From contig CAAGGQ010000077.1 in assembly GCA_900769475.1 (NCBI GenBank), positions 1-10,576 on the forward strand: a stretch of 10,576 nucleotides of DNA, given 5' to 3'. Under the pieces are notes generated by a model that did no database searches, was not told the DNA's origin, and worked only from the letters and a program-made list of their open reading frames with translations. Positions within the stretch are counted from its first letter, which is position 1, and each line of letters opens with the position of its first letter. The position numbers were made by a program, and so were the translations under genes. Shown piece by piece: positions 1 to 6,366 of the stretch. Origin of the DNA: Clostridia bacterium (GTDB lineage Bacteria > Bacillota > Clostridia > Oscillospirales > CAG-272).

Positions 1-273
1 GGGCTGGCCAATCCCTCGGTGATCGTGGATACCAATCATAATAACTCGGGCAAGAAGTACCTGGAGCAGATCCGCATTGCCAAGGACATTGTTCACAGTC
101 GCAACCAGAACGGGGACATCAAGCGACTGGTAAAGGGCTTGATGATCGAAAGCTACCTGGAGGATGGCGCCCAGGGCAAGGGAGAACATATTTTTGGCAA
201 GTCCATTACCGATCCCTGCTTGGGCTGGGAAAAGACCGAGCAGCTGATTTTTGATCTTGCCGAGAAGCTTTGA
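1..273 (+). CDS. aroG: 3-deoxy-7-phosphoheptulonate (DAHP) synthase, class I AroG type, C-terminal part
   Basis: The reading frame is open from base 1, so the 5' end lies outside the window; only about 90 C-terminal residues are visible. The protein would condense phosphoenolpyruvate with erythrose 4-phosphate, the first step of the shikimate pathway, in the cytoplasm. Visible family features are DTNHNNSGK (matching the D-x-x-H-x-N-S segment of E. coli AroG/F/H), GLMIESYLEDGAQ (matching VMVESHLVEGNQ) and GKSITDPCLGWE (matching YGKSITDACIGWE). The end, LAEKL followed by TGA, is where AroG-type enzymes normally stop, so the 3' end is complete. The feedback-binding parts are not visible, so the effector amino acid cannot be told. 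The next gene starts 34 bases downstream with no terminator between, so the two may be cotranscribed. Confidence 0.93.
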   Translation, partial: GLANPSVIVDTNHNNSGKKYLEQIRIAKDIVHSRNQNGDIKRLVKGLMIESYLEDGAQGKGEHIFGKSITDPCLGWEKTEQLIFDLAEKL

Positions 274-295
274 TCACGTGTAAGATTTTTGAAGC

Positions 296-300
296 GGAGG
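296..300 (+). promoter_or_regulatory. Shine-Dalgarno that decides the start of the methyltransferase gene
   Basis: GGAGG ends one base before an ATG at 302 but seven bases before a second in-frame ATG at 308. Seven is a normal spacing and one is not, so translation most likely begins at 308. Confidence 0.75.
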
Positions 301-307
301 AATGACT

Positions 308-973
308 ATGAAGCTTGCTTTCAGAGCACTTTTAAAATTTTTGTTGGGACTTTTGCTGGTGGGAGCGTTGCTCTTTCTTCCCGCCGGTGGGTTGAATTAT
401 CTCCACGCATGGCTCTTTTTAGGACTCTTGTTTCTCCCCATGCTCTTGCTTGGCCTGGTGCTTTTCTTCAAAGCTCCCGCCCTGCTGGAAAAGCGACTAC
501 AGGCCAAGGAAGGGGAGGGGACCCAGCGAGGCGTGGTAGCGATTTCGGGACTCTTATTCCTTGCCGGTTTTGTAGTGGCAGGCCTGGATCACCGCTTTGA
601 TTGGTCCCGGATGCCCTCTTGGGTGGTGGCGGTGGCGTCGACGGTCCTGCTGGTGTCTTACGCCCTTTACGCCGAGGTGATGCGGGAGAACGCTTATCTT
701 TCCAGAACCGTGGAGGTGCAAAAGGATCAACGGGTGGTGGATACGGGGCTCTACGGCATCGTGCGTCATCCTATGTACGCAGTCACCATCTGGCTGTTTC
801 TCGCCATTCCCCTGGTGCTGGGCTCCTGGTGGTCGTTCCTCTGCTTTCTGCCATATGTCCCGGTAATCGTGGTTCGCATTCGCAACGAAGAGGCCGTCCT
901 GGAAAACGGCCTTGCGGGCTATGCGGAATACAAAACGCGGGTGCGGTATCGACTGCTTCCGGGGATCTGGTAA
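308..973 (+). CDS. Isoprenylcysteine carboxyl methyltransferase (ICMT)-family membrane protein
   Basis: A 221-residue integral membrane protein. The N-terminal two thirds holds four hydrophobic helices (about residues 5-27, 32-53, 75-92, 104-122). The C-terminal third carries the ICMT/PEMT-type cofactor region: GLYGIVRHPMY with R153-H154-P155-M156-Y157, a further hydrophobic pair, then R-N-E-E (N193, E194, E195) and a closing G-Y-x-E-Y-x-x-x-V-R-Y-R-L-L-P-G-I-W. These match the SAM-binding part of bacterial ICMT-like proteins. Eukaryotic ICMT methylates prenylated cysteine, but bacteria lack that substrate and most bacterial homologues have no known target, so the substrate here is unknown. 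An ATG at 302 is also in frame, but 308 is better spaced from the GGAGG. A strong terminator follows directly. Confidence 0.85.
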   Translation: MKLAFRALLKFLLGLLLVGALLFLPAGGLNYLHAWLFLGLLFLPMLLLGLVLFFKAPALLEKRLQAKEGEGTQRGVVAISGLLFLAGFVVAGLDHRFDWSRMPSWVVAVASTVLLVSYALYAEVMRENAYLSRTVEVQKDQRVVDTGLYGIVRHPMYAVTIWLFLAIPLVLGSWWSFLCFLPYVPVIVVRIRNEEAVLENGLAGYAEYKTRVRYRLLPGIW

Positions 974-988
974 TCGAACAGAATATGG

Positions 989-1030
989 AAGACCGCCAAG
1001 AAATCCAAAGATTCCTTGGCGGTCTTTTGG
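989..1030 (+). terminator. Intrinsic terminator after the ICMT-like gene
   Basis: AAGACCGCCAAG (989-1000) pairs perfectly over 12 bp with CTTGGCGGTCTT (1015-1026) around a 14-base loop. The stem runs into TTTTGGGG, and more T-rich sequence follows to about 1050. It starts 15 bases after the TAA of the upstream gene. Confidence 0.85.
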
Positions 1031-1089
1031 GGTTTATTTTATCTCTTTTCCTTGGGAGAAAAACTTCAATTCCCAAAGAAGCAAAACCG

Positions 1090-1118
1090 TTGAAAAACGC
1101 GGAGAAATATGCTACAAT
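1090..1118 (+). promoter_or_regulatory. Sigma-A promoter for the XRE regulator
   Basis: TTGAAA (1090-1095), a 17-base spacer, then TACAAT (1113-1118). Transcription would begin near 1125. That is only a few bases before an in-frame ATG at 1129 and about 28 before the ATG at 1153, which favours 1153 as start. Confidence 0.75.
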
Positions 1119-1152
1119 AGAGGCAGAAATGATATTGGGATGGGATCGAAGA

Positions 1153-1758
1153 ATGGAATTTAGTAAAAAGCTTCAAGCATTGCGAAAACAAAAAGGAATG
1201 ACCCAGGAGGAGCTGGCACGGCAGCTGTTCGTGTCCCGTACCGCCGTGTCCAAGTGGGAGTCGGGCAGGGGATATCCGAACATCGAATCCCTCAAGGCGA
1301 TTGCCCGCGTCCTTTCGGTTACGGTGGATCAGCTTCTTTCCCCCAACGAGGTGTTGACCCTTGCCGAGGAGGATCAAAAAAAGACTGCGTCCCACCTTCG
1401 GGATCTGGTCTTTGGTCTTTTGGATTTTTGTATGTCCCTGCTCTTTTGTCTGCCTCTGTTTTCCATGGGGCGCGAGGGGGAGGTTCGGGCGGTTTCCCTG
1501 CTTGGCTTGGAGGGGATTTCCCCATATTTGCGGGTCTTGTACATCGCTGTGATTCTCGTCACCGCCGCTGTAGGCGTTTTGACTCTGGCATTGCAATCGT
1601 CTACGGACGTAAGGTGGCGGAAGTGCAAAACGGGGGCGTCCTTGCTCCCGGGCGTGCTGGCGGTGCTCCTCTTTGTGGTTGGCCGGCAGCCCTACGCCGC
1701 CGTGTTCGCCTTTTCTCTCCTGGCTGTCAAGGCATTTTTGCTGATCCGACGCCCGTGA
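1153..1758 (+). CDS. XRE-family HTH regulator with a transmembrane C-terminal tail
   Basis: A 201-residue protein. Residues 5-65 are a classic Cro/C1-type helix-turn-helix: LRKQKGMTQEELA, then LFVSRTAVSKWESGRGYPNI, then LKAIARVLSVTVDQLLS. After a short polar linker, about residues 90-201 hold four hydrophobic segments (LVFGLLDFCMSLLFCLPLF, YIAVILVTAAVGVLTLAL, a third near GVLAVLLFVVG, and AVFAFSLLAVKAFLLI) with no recognised enzymatic domain. Such membrane-tethered XRE proteins are common in Clostridia and usually have unknown inputs; the target promoter here is not known. An alternative ATG at 1129 would give eight extra residues but almost no leader. The SD before 1153 is weak (GGGATGGGA). 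The gene has its own promoter and lies between terminators, so it is probably monocistronic. Confidence 0.9.
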   Translation: MEFSKKLQALRKQKGMTQEELARQLFVSRTAVSKWESGRGYPNIESLKAIARVLSVTVDQLLSPNEVLTLAEEDQKKTASHLRDLVFGLLDFCMSLLFCLPLFSMGREGEVRAVSLLGLEGISPYLRVLYIAVILVTAAVGVLTLALQSSTDVRWRKCKTGASLLPGVLAVLLFVVGRQPYAAVFAFSLLAVKAFLLIRRP

Positions 1759-1764
1759 TACGAA

Positions 1765-1802
1765 GCGTGTCACTCCCGTGACGATGCGTTTCTTGCTTTT
1801 TT
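1765..1802 (+). terminator. Probable weak terminator after the XRE regulator
   Basis: GCGTGTCAC (1765-1773) pairs with GTGAC-G-ATGC (1778-1787) over 9 bp with one bulged G and one G-U pair, loop TCCC. A run of six T (1797-1802) lies about ten bases beyond the stem, further than in a typical terminator. It overlaps the proposed -35 of the next gene, so one of the two assignments may be wrong. Confidence 0.4.
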
Positions 1803-1821
1803 CTCGCCCTTCTGCTAAACT
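1793..1821 (+). promoter_or_regulatory. Sigma-A promoter for the PAP2-like gene
   Basis: TTGCTT (1793-1798), a 17-base spacer, and TAAACT (1816-1821) preceded by TGC, giving an extended -10. The start site would be near 1828, leaving a leader of about 36 bases that contains the AGGAAGG SD. Confidence 0.6.
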
Positions 1822-1863
1822 GTGTTTGGTGAAAGCCGAATACAAAACAGGAAGGTAGAAACG

Positions 1864-2499
1864 ATGAAACAGAAAAGAAAATGGTTCTCTTTGGCACTGC
1901 TTGCAGCGTTTGTTGTGTGGACGCTCCTGGTTCGATGGATCGACGTGAAGCCCATCGGCCCGGAGGGCTCGGCGGTTGGATTTGCCACCCTCAATGCATT
2001 CGTGCATGATCTTACGGGAGTGCACATGTCCCTTTATACCCTGACCGATTGGCTGGGGCTCCTGCCCGTGGCCATCGCCCTTGGCTTTGCTCTGCTGGGG
2101 CTGGCGCAATGGATCCGGCGGGGACGCCTTGGGAAGGTGGATCGAAGCATCCTCATGCTGGGGGGCTTTTACGCGATGGTGGTGGCTGTATTCCTATTCT
2201 TCGAGGTGGTGGTTATCAATTACCGCCCGGTGCTGATCCTGGGAGCTTTGGAGGCTTCGTATCCGTCCTCCACCACCCTGCTTACCCTGTGTGTCATGCC
2301 TACGGCGGCCATGCAAGCGCGGGCACGCGTCAAAAAAACCGGGCTTCGAAGAGGGCTTACGGTAGCCATCGTCGCGTTTACCGCCTTTATGGTGATTGCA
2401 AGGCTCCTCTCCGGCGTGCATTGGATCACCGATATCCTCGGCGGTGCGCTCCTGAGCGCGGGACTGGTGACCTGGTATCGGTCCTTGACCAACCTCTGA
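1864..2499 (+). CDS. PAP2-family membrane phosphatase with altered motifs
   Basis: A 211-residue, roughly six-helix membrane protein. Start: ATG at 1864 with AGGAAGG (1849-1855) eight bases upstream. PAP2 (type 2 phosphatidic acid phosphatase) enzymes remove phosphate from lipid phosphates such as phosphatidate or undecaprenyl pyrophosphate. Their signature is K-x6-RP, then PSGH, then SR-x5-H-x3-D. Here motif 1 is E114-x6-R121-P122, with Glu in place of Lys. Motif 2 reads Y-P-S-S-T-T at 133-138, with Thr137 in place of the His. Motif 3 is A-R180-x5-H186-x3-D190, keeping the nucleophile His. I recall that a clostridial subgroup shares the PSST motif, but this was not checked. Activity may be altered or lost. 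It faces a convergent DUF6512 gene across a hairpin. Confidence 0.8.
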   Translation: MKQKRKWFSLALLAAFVVWTLLVRWIDVKPIGPEGSAVGFATLNAFVHDLTGVHMSLYTLTDWLGLLPVAIALGFALLGLAQWIRRGRLGKVDRSILMLGGFYAMVVAVFLFFEVVVINYRPVLILGALEASYPSSTTLLTLCVMPTAAMQARARVKKTGLRRGLTVAIVAFTAFMVIARLLSGVHWITDILGGALLSAGLVTWYRSLTNL

Positions 2500-2513
2500 G
2501 CTCGAATACAACG

Positions 2514-2547
2514 TTCTGCCCCCGTTCTCCACAGAACGGGGGCAGAA
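2514..2547. terminator. Hairpin shared by convergent genes
   Basis: TTCTGCCCCCGTTCT (2514-2528) and AGAACGGGGGCAGAA (2533-2547) form a perfect, GC-rich 15-bp stem with a CCAC loop. It lies between the TGA of the PAP2-like gene and the TAA of the minus-strand gene, two bases from the latter. No T tract follows on either strand, so it may act as a two-way terminator, an RNA 3'-end stabiliser, or both. Confidence 0.7.
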
Positions 2548-2549
2548 GA

Positions 2550-3074
2550 TTATATCCCATACGTTCCCGTGAGCGGATCCCGAAAGATGCCGATCTCTGG
2601 GGTGAGGAAGGTGAAAACAACAAAGAGCAGGGCAATGACGCAAAGGGCTCCAATGGCCCATTTTTTTGACCCACAACGAAGGGTCCCCTTGCGGAAGAGC
2701 CTTGTTTCATAGAGAAAGGAAACAGCGGCTGACACGAAGAAAATAACGATATTGATCCAATCGGGGGAGCGGCCGATCACGCCGTTGTAGGTGTAGAAGA
2801 GGACGGGGATCAAGACCAATCCCAGGAGGATCCCCCGTAGCTTTACGCACCAAAAGTCCTCCCGATCACGGAAGAAAATGTTCTGCACGGCGGCAAAGAG
2901 GAGCATGGGCCAAAAGAGAAGCTTCATGTGCTCCCAAGTGGATTCGTTCACCCCCGAGAGGGGAGCGATCCATGCCGCCTCTCCCAGCCATTCGTAGAGA
3001 AAATGCAGGAGCGTGCCCCCCAGCGAGGTTACGGCAAAGCCCATCAGCTGCCAAAGTCCTATGGATCGTTTCAT
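2550..3074 (-). CDS. DUF6512 family membrane protein
   Basis: A 174-residue membrane protein of unknown function. It starts with ATG at 3074-3072, preceded on the minus strand by GGAGG (3086-3082) at a seven-base spacing. Hydrophobic segments lie near residues 9-28, 50-64, 80-97, 104-122 and 139-157. The segment after helix 1 (LLHFLYEW, then APLSGVNESTWEHMKLLFWPM) is the most characteristic part of the family and contains conserved polar residues (N, E, S, T, W, E, H) next to membrane helices, which suggests a functional site. I know of no demonstrated activity. It diverges from the GNAT gene, and an inverted repeat sits between their starts. Confidence 0.8.
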   Translation of the reverse strand: MKRSIGLWQLMGFAVTSLGGTLLHFLYEWLGEAAWIAPLSGVNESTWEHMKLLFWPMLLFAAVQNIFFRDREDFWCVKLRGILLGLVLIPVLFYTYNGVIGRSPDWINIVIFFVSAAVSFLYETRLFRKGTLRCGSKKWAIGALCVIALLFVVFTFLTPEIGIFRDPLTGTYGI

Positions 3075-3100
3075 TCTTCCACCTCCGGGATCCTTTTAGA

Positions 3101-3134
3101 AAAGTATATTCCAAAACGGGGGAAGATATACTTT
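3101..3134. repeat. 9-bp inverted repeat in a divergent promoter region
   Basis: AAAGTATAT (3101-3109) and ATATACTTT (3126-3134) are perfect inverted copies 16 bases apart. Centre-to-centre distance is 25 bp, about two and a half helical turns. The repeat lies just upstream of the plus-strand -35 (3143) and about 15 bases from the minus-strand SD. On the minus strand the left copy contains TATACT, a possible -10, but no good -35 was found. It could be an operator or part of a minus-strand promoter. Confidence 0.5.
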
Positions 3135-3142
3135 GGCGGGCA

Positions 3143-3171
3143 TTGACTTTTTGAGTGGATTTTGTTATAAT
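3143..3171 (+). promoter_or_regulatory. Strong extended -10 promoter for the GNAT gene and perhaps a four-gene operon
   Basis: TTGACT (3143-3148), a 17-base spacer, and TATAAT (3166-3171) preceded by TGT. Transcription should start near 3178, giving a leader of about 67 bases. Confidence 0.85.
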
Positions 3172-3244
3172 GGAGCTGATATTTGAGAAGGAGCCGAGGG
3201 GAATAGATCCCAAAAGAATCAGATGGCTCGAGGGGGGTACTTCT

Positions 3245-4039
3245 ATGACCAATCAAGAACTGTTAAAGATCGCCATGGCGCAGTCGGCCATCGACCTCTG
3301 CGCCGCCCCTGTGGATTTTGAAAAGAACGAGAACGTGGTGGTTCTTTCGCGCGAGAACGCAGGTGCCAGACGCTATCTGAAATTACCATTTTCCTGCCAA
3401 CTGGTGTCCTATGGCAACAACGTGGTGGCATCGGTGTCTCCCGAATTTCGCGGGCTTACCGAGAAATACATCAACGCCTATCCCGTGGAGCATCTGTTCG
3501 AAACGCCCCATCTCCACGTGCTGAACGAGGAACTGATGAAGCAGGGGCAAAAGGTCTGCTTTATGGCCGAATATTTTTTGCCCGATGTAGAGAGGTTGGA
3601 GACGCGGACCCGTCGAAAGGCGATCGCCGCCGGCCCCTATAAGCTGAAACTTCTGACCCAAGCCGATTTTGCCGATCTTTATCTGCCTCAGTGGTCGAAT
3701 GCTCTGTGCGAGGCACGCAGGGAGCTGGACGTGCTTGGGGTGGGCGCCTATGACGGTGACCGCCTGGTGGGGCTTGCGGGATGCTCGGCCGATTGTGATA
3801 CCATGTGGCAGATCGGCGTAGACGTGCTTCCCGAATACCGTCGGCAGGGAATCGCCTCGACTCTCACCAGCCGTCTTGCCGTGGAGATTCTGCACCGTGG
3901 GAAGGTGCCCTTCTATTGCGCCGCCTGGTGTAACGTAAAGTCGGTGCGTAATGCGATCCGGAGCGGATTTCGACCCACGTGGGTGGAAATGACGGCCAAG
4001 CCCATCGAAACGGTGGACGGAATGAACGCCTTGCATTAA
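3245..4039 (+). CDS. GNAT-family N-acetyltransferase
   Basis: A 264-residue cytoplasmic protein. Start: ATG at 3245 with a G-rich SD (AGGGGGG, 3231-3237) seven bases upstream. The C-terminal half carries the GNAT fold: V-D-V-L-P-E-Y-R-R-Q-G-I-A-S with R199-R200-Q201-G202-I203-A204 forming the acetyl-CoA pyrophosphate-binding motif A, followed by a helix (LTSRLAVEIL) and motif B-like N-V-K-S-V-R-N-A-I-R-S-G-F. The first 125 residues are an extra domain that resembles nothing I can name (it includes VVVLSRENAGARRYLKLPFSCQL). A two-part layout with a C-terminal GNAT domain is common in Clostridia; the acceptor cannot be predicted. The next gene starts 29 bases after the stop. Confidence 0.85.
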   Translation: MTNQELLKIAMAQSAIDLCAAPVDFEKNENVVVLSRENAGARRYLKLPFSCQLVSYGNNVVASVSPEFRGLTEKYINAYPVEHLFETPHLHVLNEELMKQGQKVCFMAEYFLPDVERLETRTRRKAIAAGPYKLKLLTQADFADLYLPQWSNALCEARRELDVLGVGAYDGDRLVGLAGCSADCDTMWQIGVDVLPEYRRQGIASTLTSRLAVEILHRGKVPFYCAAWCNVKSVRNAIRSGFRPTWVEMTAKPIETVDGMNALH

Positions 4040-4068
4040 GAAAGATTCTTTCAAAGAAAAGAAAAATA

Positions 4069-4371
4069 ATGAAGATGAATTTGAACCAACAAGTCTACAA
4101 CATTCTTACAACCATTCCCTGCGGGCGGGTGGTGACCTACGGTCGGCTGGCCGAGATGCTTGGGAATCGCCGCTGGGCGCGCGCCGTGGGCAACGCCTTG
4201 CATCAAAATCCCGATGGCGATCGATACCCCTGCTACAAGGTGGTCAACAGCAAGGGGGCATTGAGCACCGCCTACGCCTTTGGCGGCATCGCAGAGCAAA
4301 AACGCCGCCTGGAGGCCGAGGGCATCGCGGTGGTGGATGGGAAGGTGGATTTGAACGTCTACGGGTACTGA
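4069..4371 (+). CDS. MGMT-family protein (alkyltransferase-like, Cys present, His replaced by Tyr)
   Basis: A 100-residue protein matching only the C-terminal DNA-binding and active-site domain of O6-alkylguanine-DNA alkyltransferases. Visible features: V-Y-N-I-L-T-T-I-P-C-G-R-V-V-T-Y-G-R-L-A, the winged-helix recognition segment RAVGNALHQNP, and the active-site region Y-P-C55-Y56-K57-V58-V followed by N-S-K-G-A-L-S and FGG, with Q-K-R-R-L-E-A-E-G-I near the end. True MGMT has PCHRV with a Cys-His-Glu relay. Here the acceptor Cys is kept but His is Tyr. ATL proteins usually lack the Cys, so this falls between the classes. It may repair or merely bind alkylated DNA. The SD is weak, and ATG at 4075 is an alternative start. 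It is probably cotranscribed with the GNAT gene. Confidence 0.82.
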   Translation: MKMNLNQQVYNILTTIPCGRVVTYGRLAEMLGNRRWARAVGNALHQNPDGDRYPCYKVVNSKGALSTAYAFGGIAEQKRRLEAEGIAVVDGKVDLNVYGY

Positions 4372-4408
4372 AAAAGCATTACGTATGAACATATCGGAGG
4401 ACATAGCC

Positions 4409-4438
4409 ATGAGAGAATACTCTGATCAAGGGCAATGA
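4409..4438 (+). other. Nine-codon ORF with a good SD
   Basis: GGAGG (4396-4400) stands eight bases before ATG (4409), which opens a frame of nine codons, MREYSDQGQ, ending in TGA (4436-4438). It lies in the gap between the MGMT-family and EEP lipoprotein genes. It could be the decayed start of a lost gene, a leader peptide, or chance. No homology is claimed. Confidence 0.2.
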
Positions 4439-4509
4439 AACCTGCAAGATAAAAAACTTACCTCTCTGAGGAGTGATTGAAAAAAATGATAAGGAAAGGA
4501 CCCATTTTT

Positions 4510-6279
4510 ATGAAGCTTATGCAAAGACTGTTTTTCGTTTTTCTGGCGTTGCTGCTGGTCGCATCCTCTATGGCGGCGTGCGAGATGGAAGGTCCCTCCA
4601 AGGAAACAACGCAAACTACCATTCCCACCATCTCCACCACCGCCGCTTCCACCGAGGAAGTGCCCCTTGGGTTGACCGTATTGAGCGATAAAACACAGAA
4701 GTATTACACGGTGGTTTTTCCTGCCAAGGCGCCCGATTCGTTGATTGATTGCGCGCAAAGTATTGCGCACCTTCCCGCGCAGCATCAAAAGGGTCTCTTG
4801 AATCTACCCTTGCAAAAGGATTGGCAGGAGGGAAAGGGCTTTGAAATTCTTGTGGGATACACCAACCGTCCCGAAAGCCGAAAGGTGATGGATCGCATTG
4901 GCTACGATGATTTTGCCATTGTCCAAGAGGGAGAGTACATTGTCGTTGCCGCGCACCGCGAGGAGCGGATGCGGCAGGCGGTGGAGTATCTTTGCAAGCA
5001 TTTGTTAAAGATCGAGACCGATAAAAACGGACGGTCATCCTTTTTGTACACGGGCGATTACGTGTTTGCCGGTGAGGAAGGCTATTTGTTTGACGAACAA
5101 AATAAGCTTGCCGATTACAGTATTGTTTACCGTGACGGATCGGACATTTTAAAGAGCGCGGCAGAGATTCTGCAGGCGCAGATCCGGGAAAAAAGCGGCA
5201 TCACGGTTGCCGTCAAGAGTGACGCAACCCCGGAGACCGAGCGTGAGATCCTTTTGGGAATGACCAATCGCGCCCTTTCCCAAAAACATCTTTCCCAGGG
5301 GAGCAGTGTGTACGATTTTTCCTATCTCATCCTGACCGAGGGCAAAAAGCTGCTGATCGGCAGTTCCACGGATGATTTTACGGTAACGGCGGTGGAGCGT
5401 TTTGCAAAGGAATATCTGGGGTCCGGCTTGTCTTATCTCTTCAATCTTAAGGCAGATACCCGTTTTGATGGGGTTGGATTTACCTTTTCCGAGAGCCCCG
5501 CACTTGCCGAGGGCGCCGAAATGCGCATCATGTCCTTCAATATTCTCTCCGAGTACTACGGACCGAAGGTAGGAGTGGAGGAAAGAAAGAACATCGTAAT
5601 GGCGACCATTTTGACCTATAGCCCCGACGTGCTGGGACTTCAGGAAACCACGGCCGCGTGGCAAAAGGCACTCAACCCTATGTTTGAGGGCAAATACGCC
5701 TTTGTGGATACCAAGACCGAGCGCGGAAAAACCAATATGTCGCCCCTGGTGTATAATTTGGAGAAGGTCACCCTCCTGGAGCACGGGGTGAAGACCCTTG
5801 CTTCCGGTAATTCCGAGAATATGCGAGTTATCTCCTGGGGATATTTTGAGCGCAAGAGCGATGGAAAACGCTTCATTGTTGCCAACACCCACTGGGATCT
5901 GACCGCAATGCCCGAGTCAAGAACCAAGCAGGCCATTGAAATGGGAGACTTTGTTTCTTCTATGAGTCAAAAATACAACTGCCCGGCCATTACCGTGGGA
6001 GATTACAATACCCAATCCCACCAGCCGCAGTTCCAGACCTACCTGGATCACTCCGGGCTTTCCGACGCGGGACTGACCGCAAAGGTAATCAACCGCAACT
6101 ATAAATCAACGCACGACCTGTATCAGGAGCAGGTGCCCGCTCCGGACATCCTTGCCATTGATCACGTTTTCTATTCCGCGGATGTGGAGGCACTCTATTA
6201 CAATATGCTGATCGATAAGGACGTTTTAAACGCGTCGGATCACTTTCCGGTGTATGCCGATCTTCGCTTCAAGGAGTGA
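4510..6279 (+). CDS. Lipoprotein with a C-terminal endonuclease/exonuclease/phosphatase (EEP) domain
   Basis: A 589-residue secreted lipoprotein. Residues 1-24 are a lipoprotein signal peptide (basic start, hydrophobic core FFVFLALLLVASS, lipobox MAAC with Cys24), followed by a Ser/Thr-rich linker. Two related units follow (about 65-160 and 203-305), each with a strand-helix pattern and the hallmark ILVGYTNR (113-120) or ILLGMTNR (247-254). They resemble N-terminal domains of glucuronidase-type glycoside hydrolases. The EEP domain spans about 338-589: M-S-F-N-I, G-L-Q-E379-T, T-H461-W-D463, V-G-D498-Y-N500, I-D551-H-V-F-Y-S, and D577-H578-F-P. All metal and catalytic positions are present, so it is probably an active extracellular phosphodiesterase or nuclease. 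Start: ATG 4510 follows AAAGGA (4495-4500) and gives a normal signal peptide. TTG 4477 and ATG 4486, behind GAGGAG (4468-4473), are alternatives. Confidence 0.85.
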   Translation: MKLMQRLFFVFLALLLVASSMAACEMEGPSKETTQTTIPTISTTAASTEEVPLGLTVLSDKTQKYYTVVFPAKAPDSLIDCAQSIAHLPAQHQKGLLNLPLQKDWQEGKGFEILVGYTNRPESRKVMDRIGYDDFAIVQEGEYIVVAAHREERMRQAVEYLCKHLLKIETDKNGRSSFLYTGDYVFAGEEGYLFDEQNKLADYSIVYRDGSDILKSAAEILQAQIREKSGITVAVKSDATPETEREILLGMTNRALSQKHLSQGSSVYDFSYLILTEGKKLLIGSSTDDFTVTAVERFAKEYLGSGLSYLFNLKADTRFDGVGFTFSESPALAEGAEMRIMSFNILSEYYGPKVGVEERKNIVMATILTYSPDVLGLQETTAAWQKALNPMFEGKYAFVDTKTERGKTNMSPLVYNLEKVTLLEHGVKTLASGNSENMRVISWGYFERKSDGKRFIVANTHWDLTAMPESRTKQAIEMGDFVSSMSQKYNCPAITVGDYNTQSHQPQFQTYLDHSGLSDAGLTAKVINRNYKSTHDLYQEQVPAPDILAIDHVFYSADVEALYYNMLIDKDVLNASDHFPVYADLRFKE

Positions 6280-6301
6280 TCTTCTATGTACCCGGAGGAC
6301 T

Positions 6302-6336
6302 CCTTGGGATCGGACAATGAATGATCCGAGGTGTCC
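6302..6336 (+). other. Leader hairpin with competing pairing, upstream of the CrtC-like gene
   Basis: CCTTGG and ATC (6302-6307, 6309-6311) pair with GAT and CCGAGG (6323-6331), with one bulged G. An alternative pairing of GGACA (6312-6316) with TGTCC (6332-6336) excludes the first. No T tract follows, so it is not a standard terminator. It sits about 30 bases before the ATG at 6367. Confidence 0.3.
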
Positions 6337-6366
6337 ACGATCTATATTCAAAGAGGGGGAAAGGCA

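Noticed and set aside
601..1152. Upstream extension of the XRE regulator frame
   Set aside because: The frame is open by chance through the ICMT gene, its terminator and the regulator's promoter; the HTH domain starts normally at 1153.
1066..2109. Long open frame of 347 codons on the minus strand
   Set aside because: It lies opposite the XRE and PAP2-like genes, which have promoters, SDs and family motifs. Its translation is rich in Arg, Gln, His and Pro with no recognisable domain, as expected for an antisense shadow.
3178..3244. Leader structure upstream of the GNAT gene (GAGCC at 3191-3195 with GGCTC at 3225-3229)
   Set aside because: Only a five-pair stem with a long loop and no conserved RNA motif; likely chance.
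5149..5892. Minus-strand open frame of 247 codons
   Set aside because: It is antisense to the EEP lipoprotein gene, whose catalytic motifs are complete. It has no family resemblance.
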